Below are positions 15,910-19,856 of a stretch of DNA of 19,856 nt, piece by piece. The number at the start of each line of letters is the position of its first letter. Positions within the stretch are counted from its first letter, which is position 1. The stretch is taken from contig JAGBPB010000055.1 in assembly GCA_017633615.1 (NCBI GenBank), positions 1 to 19,856 of the forward strand, written 5' to 3'. A program made the position numbers and the translations under genes. Source of the DNA: Bacteroidaceae bacterium. GTDB taxonomy: Bacteria; Bacteroidota; Bacteroidia; Bacteroidales; Bacteroidaceae. The notes under the pieces are model-generated. The model had not been told where the DNA came from. It was given only the letters and a program-made list of their open reading frames with translations, and made no database searches.

Positions 15910-17688
15910 TTATAGCCCATCCGCATAAATATAATTAAACATATAAGACCTTAATCCACCTGCTATTTGAAGATGCAATAAATAAGGATGAAAGCCCAAT
16001 ACAGGAACTCCAGATAAAGTAAGAGCCCTTGCGGCTTGCATAGAACAATTATTTATCAGCACATTATAAATAGGTTTATGATTGTTTAGATAGTTACTAT
16101 AACGTTGCATATTTTTCATATTGAGATGCTTGACAGTAATAGGTGAAAGTCTATTTCCAGGAATGTCTTTTGCTTGAGACCATTGCCCTTCTGAATCGTG
16201 TAAAGTCCAGTTATTCCGCCCTCTAGACCATAAAAATTTTTCAAATTTACTTGGGCCGAAATCAGTAAGAATGGTACCATCAGTCATTGTTGTTTCTGTG
16301 TGGCCAAACATATCAAATATTGATTTCTTTACTGTTTGCAATAATGCCTTATCATCATGAGTTCCTCTTAGGATGTCAGAAAAATTGCCAATCCCACCCA
16401 TAATATAACCTAAATCTTCATATGATTCATTATTGCCATCAAAAAGATAGTCAAACTTACCTGACCTAAAATTGTATGAGCCAAAACCAAAGTTAATGCT
16501 AATATCAGTTTGCATTCCTGAGTATCCCCATGTTCCCACCGAATTGACTAATGATGAAGAAACCATGGATAGCGTATTTGCAAATGGAATTCCAGATGAG
16601 GCAATATATCCACCTGCTGCTCCACTCATGGCACCTACATACAATCCGCAAGCCATATAACACCATGTGTCGAGAGACTTATAGTTCCATTCTAATGGGT
16701 TTTTCTCACCTTCATTTGATAAGACTCCACCTATGTATGTACCTATGAGCGCTCCTAATGCAACAGCTCCAATAATAGATTCTCCACTGGGGTCCGTATA
16801 TTTCAAAGGATTATTGAGGCAATAAGAGTATCTGTTGAAGTTTTGCGGATTTGTAGGAGATTGCACAAAAGCATCCGGGCTGAGGAAGCGGCCCAGCGCA
16901 GGGTCATACATACGTCCGCGCATGTCAATGAGCCCTATGCCGTCTATGTGGTCATGACCCGTGAAACCGCGCTCAATGCTGTAGTAGAAAGGCAAGCCGA
17001 CCTCACGGTTACCCCATACGTCATAATGCACATCATAGCACAAGTCACCGTTGTCTGCCATGGAGATTATGCTGCCCAGATGGTCTGTCATAACGGCGGC
17101 AGTGTGGGTTTCAGTTCCACCTTGTGTACTGCTCACCGTATGCAGTCCTGCCAGGCCGTCACCACCGTTCACGTAGTAGAAGCTGGTGGTAACGCCGTCA
17201 GTGGTCTTCTCCTCATAGTCTCCCCACTGGAACTTCTCATACTCTATGTGGTAGGTCTTGTCATACCTGCTGCTCACCTTCTCAAGGTCAGGACCATATT
17301 CCGCAGTGTAGTAGTAGAAGTCTGTCTGATCATAATGCCAGATGGTACTGACCTTGCCCCACAGGTTGTAGGTTATGTCCTGTTCCTCCAGTTCCACTAA
17401 GCCGTCTGAATTGCTTACTGACTGTACGGCATGGGGCTTAACAGAACTGTTGTATGTGTATGAACTTACGCCTGTCTTGGAGGTTATGTTGCCATTAGTG
17501 GCATAGGCCATGTTCATTATCTCCTGGTTGTTCTCCTCAACGGCTGTAAGACGGTCCAGGTTGTCATAGGCAAAGTTCCATACTTCACCGTCAGACATAC
17601 GGTTGTTGGCCGATGTCAGGTTGACGCCAAAGGTGTATGTCCTGTTCCTGTACATGGTGTTACAATTACTAATTGTCTCGACTATCAA
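15910..17688 (-). CDS. Truncated RHS core with a permuted-papain-like C-terminal tip (orphan RHS cassette)
   Basis: A 592-residue fragment of a much larger RHS/YD-repeat shell protein. Residues from about 12 to 300 are RHS core: WNFAYDNLDRLTAVEEN, the core motif IDMRGRMYDPALGRFLSPD, then NRYSYCLNNPLKYTDPSGE, where the conserved core ends. The tip (about 303-592, AT-rich) is unrelated to the other RHS tip. It holds GHTE (His463) with DGTILTDFGP just after it, and NNCSMQAARAL (Cys548). The order His...Asn-Cys resembles permuted papain-fold (LRAT/NlpC-like) hydrolases found in polymorphic toxins. There is no signal peptide and no N-terminal shell, so the first residues (before the ATG near 17655) are probably not native and the copy may be a silent donor. 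Tip activity is inferred from motifs only. Confidence 0.85.
   Translation of the reverse strand: MIVETISNCNTMYRNRTYTFGVNLTSANNRMSDGEVWNFAYDNLDRLTAVEENNQEIMNMAYATNGNITSKTGVSSYTYNSSVKPHAVQSVSNSDGLVELEEQDITYNLWGKVSTIWHYDQTDFYYYTAEYGPDLEKVSSRYDKTYHIEYEKFQWGDYEEKTTDGVTTSFYYVNGGDGLAGLHTVSSTQGGTETHTAAVMTDHLGSIISMADNGDLCYDVHYDVWGNREVGLPFYYSIERGFTGHDHIDGIGLIDMRGRMYDPALGRFLSPDAFVQSPTNPQNFNRYSYCLNNPLKYTDPSGESIIGAVALGALIGTYIGGVLSNEGEKNPLEWNYKSLDTWCYMACGLYVGAMSGAAGGYIASSGIPFANTLSMVSSSLVNSVGTWGYSGMQTDISINFGFGSYNFRSGKFDYLFDGNNESYEDLGYIMGGIGNFSDILRGTHDDKALLQTVKKSIFDMFGHTETTMTDGTILTDFGPSKFEKFLWSRGRNNWTLHDSEGQWSQAKDIPGNRLSPITVKHLNMKNMQRYSNYLNNHKPIYNVLINNCSMQAARALTLSGVPVLGFHPYLLHLQIAGGLRSYMFNYIYADGL
16780..17216 (-). 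repeat. RHS core direct repeat, copy A
   Basis: Same-strand DNA repeat of 19421-19856 covering the end of the RHS core up to the codons for the final GE of TDPSGE. Long stretches are identical, for example around 16915-16960 and 17015-17035, while the last 80 bp or so before the tip are clearly more diverged. Beyond 16780 the sequences have nothing in common. Confidence 0.9.
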
Positions 17689-17784
17689 TTGAAAATCAGA
17701 TTATCTTAAGTAACTGTATCAAAAAGCGGATGAATTAATGATAAAAAACAACTTCTTCTAGCCACATCGATATCGTTTTTTCTT

Positions 17785-18405
17785 TTATTGAGACTTAACC
17801 TCATGATTTCTCTTTTCCAATTTCTTCTTTAGTTTTCTATCAAATCGTTTGACACTTACTTCATTGAACTTTTTATAAGGTATAAATGTATTAACAAAAC
17901 TTTTCCATTTGTTTAACTCAACATTTACCTTGTTATTATTGATAACGAGTGGAAAATAACAGTCTTCAATACTATAGACATATTTGTCATTTTCCTTCCA
18001 GAATCTACAATACTCATCTTGTCCGATTGTAAATAATCCATATTTATCATAACTGATATGAGTGCAACTCTCAAAGTTAATATCCTCAAATTCCAAGACT
18101 ATCACAGTATCACGATTACTAGTATCTATTATTTTTCTCTTATTGTAATAATGCTCAAAATCAGGATATACCCATATAGTATCTTCGATATCAAAATCAA
18201 ACTTATCTAATAAGCATATTTGTACTGCTACAATGCTATCATATCCTATAAAAGCAGTTCCTTTCTTGTCAATCAATGTCCCTTTTACAATATAATTGCT
18301 TTTATTATAAAAATAAGATTGTTTATAAAAATAGGGAGGTTGCTTTTGAGAGAGACATGTACAACTCAAAAGAAGTCCCAATAATATTATTTTTATTTTC
18401 TTCAT
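17785..18405 (-). CDS. Small exported protein between two RHS tips; candidate immunity protein
   Basis: A 206-residue protein with a signal sequence (MKKIKIILLGLLLSCTCLSQ). The cysteines at 15 and 17 give an imperfect lipobox (LLSC), so it may be a lipoprotein or have a cleaved signal. The mature part is rich in Asp, Glu, Tyr and Lys, contains GTLIDKKGTAFIGYD and ends in a very basic tail (RKLKKKLEKRNHEVKSQ). I do not recognise the family. It starts 37 nt after the stop of the RHS gene with the HEYYH tip, and about 96 nt of AT-rich DNA with no gene follow it. The location suggests a cognate immunity protein for that tip, and export would fit a toxin acting in the periplasm. This is context, not homology. 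Confidence 0.65.
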   Translation of the reverse strand: MKKIKIILLGLLLSCTCLSQKQPPYFYKQSYFYNKSNYIVKGTLIDKKGTAFIGYDSIVAVQICLLDKFDFDIEDTIWVYPDFEHYYNKRKIIDTSNRDTVIVLEFEDINFESCTHISYDKYGLFTIGQDEYCRFWKENDKYVYSIEDCYFPLVINNNKVNVELNKWKSFVNTFIPYKKFNEVSVKRFDRKLKKKLEKRNHEVKSQ

Positions 18406-18442
18406 TGTTTTGCTCAGGATTATAATACATTTAATAAAGCAA

Positions 18443-19753
18443 TTAATGTGGTATTTGGTAATTTAACATTTCCTCTAAACAATGTCTATAATATCTTCTT
18501 CCACCATAATAATACCCTGTTTTATAAGCTCCAACTTCATCGCTGTAGTTAAGAGGGCTTGTATGATAGTATTCATGAAAAAAAGTTCCCTTGCCCCAAC
18601 CCGTATTAAAACGAGCATGTCTGATAGTCTTTGCTCTTAAATAAATAGTATACTTCCCACCTTTCTCGGAAGTCAATCCATCTATTTTGTATTTTAATAT
18701 TTCACCTGTTGTCCTAGATATTTTAGCTATCCCATCATATTGCTTAACATATTTATATTCTTTTCCATAGCAAAGATTATCTAAGTTTGTCTTACTGGCA
18801 TAATTGAACATTTCTCCAGGTAGTCCATAATAATTAGCCCAAGCCTGTGCACGCTCTTGCAATGTACCACCAGTCCACTTATTAACGCCAAGAGTTTTTG
18901 CATTGGCCATACCCCGATAAGCTCCATACGCCATACCGGAAAGAGCGCCTGAAATTGCACCATTCAAAGCCCCTTCACCAAAATTTCCACCAAAAACAAG
19001 AGAGGTAAATCCACCTGAAACAGCTCCAACTGCTGCATTAACAGCACCATCGGCCAACATTCCATTAATCATTCCGACTGGGTCATAAGAGAAGCTTAAA
19101 GCGCCAGATATGCCACCAGAAACAAGACCGGAAGCTAATCCCATCAACATGCTTCTACCATCCCATCCTGACATCATAGCTGAAGACAATGTGCTTGTCA
19201 TAGCGTTGGTCGTCAATTGAGTCACAAATGGAGAAGCGCCTAAAGCAGCCATTCCTTGAGACATTCCACTTGAAAACGCGCCAAGTGCTACGCCTCCTGC
19301 TATGTATCCAACCATATCCCAGCCAGAGGCATTGGCCTCACTTCCAACCATATAACCAGAAATACCTCCGACGATTGCGCTTATTGCTATACCAAAAATG
19401 GCATCATCAATTCCAAATATTTCTCCGGTAGGATCCGTATATTTTAGCGGATTGTTAAGGCAGTATGAGTAACGGTTAAAGTTCTGCGGGTCAGTCGGTG
19501 CTTGCACGAACGCATCCGGACTGAGGAAACGGCCCAAATGCGGGTCATACATGCGTCCGCGCATGTCAATGAGCCCTATGCCGTCTAAGTGTTCATGACC
19601 TGTGAAACCGCGCTCAATGCTGTAATAGAAAGGCATGCTGACCTCTCGGTTGCCCCATACGTCATAATGCACATCATAGCACCAGTCATTGTTGTCTACC
19701 ATGGCGGTTATGGTGCCCAAATGGTCAGTTATGGCAGCTGCGGAGTGTGTCAC
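18443..19753 (-). CDS. RHS core fragment with a HEYYH metallopeptidase-like tip (3' part of a frameshifted gene)
   Basis: A 436-codon frame from the ATG at 19753. Residues 1 to about 111 are RHS core (ITDHLGTITAMVDNN, IDMRGRMYDPHLGRFLSPD, NRYSYCLNNPLKYTDPTGE). The tip follows with a long Gly/Ala/Ser-rich segment (about 115-285) of glycine-zipper-like stretches such as AAVGAVSGGFTSLVFGG, common ahead of RHS toxins. The last 150 residues end in HEYYH (393-397) with DEVGAYKTG behind it; Glu406 is a possible third ligand. This is a zincin-type HExxH peptidase pattern. The ATG at 19753 is internal to the core: the true reading frame continues to about 19792, where a base is missing compared with the other copy. 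Probably a non-expressed cassette or a broken gene; peptidase activity is inferred. Confidence 0.8.
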   Translation of the reverse strand: MTHSAAAITDHLGTITAMVDNNDWCYDVHYDVWGNREVSMPFYYSIERGFTGHEHLDGIGLIDMRGRMYDPHLGRFLSPDAFVQAPTDPQNFNRYSYCLNNPLKYTDPTGEIFGIDDAIFGIAISAIVGGISGYMVGSEANASGWDMVGYIAGGVALGAFSSGMSQGMAALGASPFVTQLTTNAMTSTLSSAMMSGWDGRSMLMGLASGLVSGGISGALSFSYDPVGMINGMLADGAVNAAVGAVSGGFTSLVFGGNFGEGALNGAISGALSGMAYGAYRGMANAKTLGVNKWTGGTLQERAQAWANYYGLPGEMFNYASKTNLDNLCYGKEYKYVKQYDGIAKISRTTGEILKYKIDGLTSEKGGKYTIYLRAKTIRHARFNTGWGKGTFFHEYYHTSPLNYSDEVGAYKTGYYYGGRRYYRHCLEEMLNYQIPH

Positions 19754-19856
19754 GGTACCGCCCTGTGTAGAGCTTACGGTATGCAGTCCTGCAGGCCGTC
19801 ACCACCGTTCACGTAGTAGAAGCTGGTTGTAACACCATCAGTGGTCTTTTCCTCAT
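19421..19856 (-). repeat. RHS core direct repeat, copy B (runs off the right edge)
   Basis: Homologous, in the same orientation, to 16780-17216. By eye about 90% or more identical in the stretch corresponding to 16910-17060, and much less so in the last 80 bp next to the tip junction at 19421. It carries a one-base deletion near 19791. Confidence 0.9.
19774..19856 (-). pseudogene. 5' remnant of the RHS gene, frameshifted to a stop
   Basis: From the right edge the minus strand reads EEKTTDGVTTSFYYVNGGDGL in the RHS core frame, matching the other copy. It then goes out of frame as QDCIP and hits TAA at 19776-19774. The other copy has cctgccaggcc at 17148-17158 where this copy has cctgcaggcc (around 19788-19797), one C fewer. 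Restoring the base would rejoin it with the frame ending at 18443. The deletion is read directly; whether it is a real mutation or a sequencing error cannot be decided here. Confidence 0.8.

Noticed and set aside
16843..17400. Plus-strand open frame antisense to the RHS core, recurring at 19589-19816
   Set aside because: It recurs only because the RHS core itself is repeated; the antisense frame shows no protein-like features.
17655..17680. Small hairpin (acaattactaattgt) near the start of the truncated RHS gene as a recombination or regulatory site
   Set aside because: Only a 6-bp AT stem, not repeated at the other RHS copy within view, so no better than chance in AT-rich DNA.

Overview
The window looks like a chromosomal segment of a Bacteroidales bacterium (Bacteroides/Prevotella relatives). 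The grounds are the family content: a TGS-domain nucleoside kinase next to rpoN, purE and ispG; an IspG with part of the extra central insert; IorA, PaaK and ACT genes together; lipoproteins with Bacteroidota-style signals. Two promoters also fit the Bacteroidota pattern TTG - 20 nt - TAnnTTTG. Every gene I can support is on the minus strand, so transcription runs from right to left. No tRNA, rRNA or CRISPR array was seen, and no gene-free stretch exceeds 300 bases.

Region 1 (1-4912) is an aryl-acid module. Read in the direction of transcription it holds paaK (aryl-CoA ligase), a double-ACT-domain protein, an intrinsic terminator, a sodium:solute symporter, and iorA, which is cut by the left edge. 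It probably interconverts aryl-pyruvates, arylacetyl-CoA and arylacetates. PaaK has a good promoter lying inside the end of the gene before it.

Region 2 (4954-13629) is a compact housekeeping series with gaps from -4 to about 40 nt: nucleoside kinase, rpoN, purE, ispG, cysS, an M28-family lipoprotein, sufE, and a DUF4861-like lipoprotein. A promoter just upstream of the kinase probably drives it. IspG is 458 aa and seems to have lost most of the large central insert expected for the phylum.

Region 3 (13682-19856) is an AT-richer accessory island. Its border with region 2 is a 90-bp element with perfect 30-bp inverted arms, and one arm appears to supply the -33 box of the kinase-rpoN promoter. 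The island holds two 5'-truncated copies of the same RHS core (16780-17216 and 19421-19856) joined to unrelated C-terminal tips. One tip has a permuted-papain-like GHTE...NNC pattern and the other a HEYYH zinc-peptidase-like motif. Each is followed by a small exported protein that could be its immunity partner; one of these is an internal duplication. Two envelope proteins complete it, a beta-barrel and a probable surface lipoprotein. The second RHS copy carries a one-base deletion that breaks the core frame. The layout resembles an orphan RHS-tip (polymorphic toxin) cassette array continuing past the right edge.
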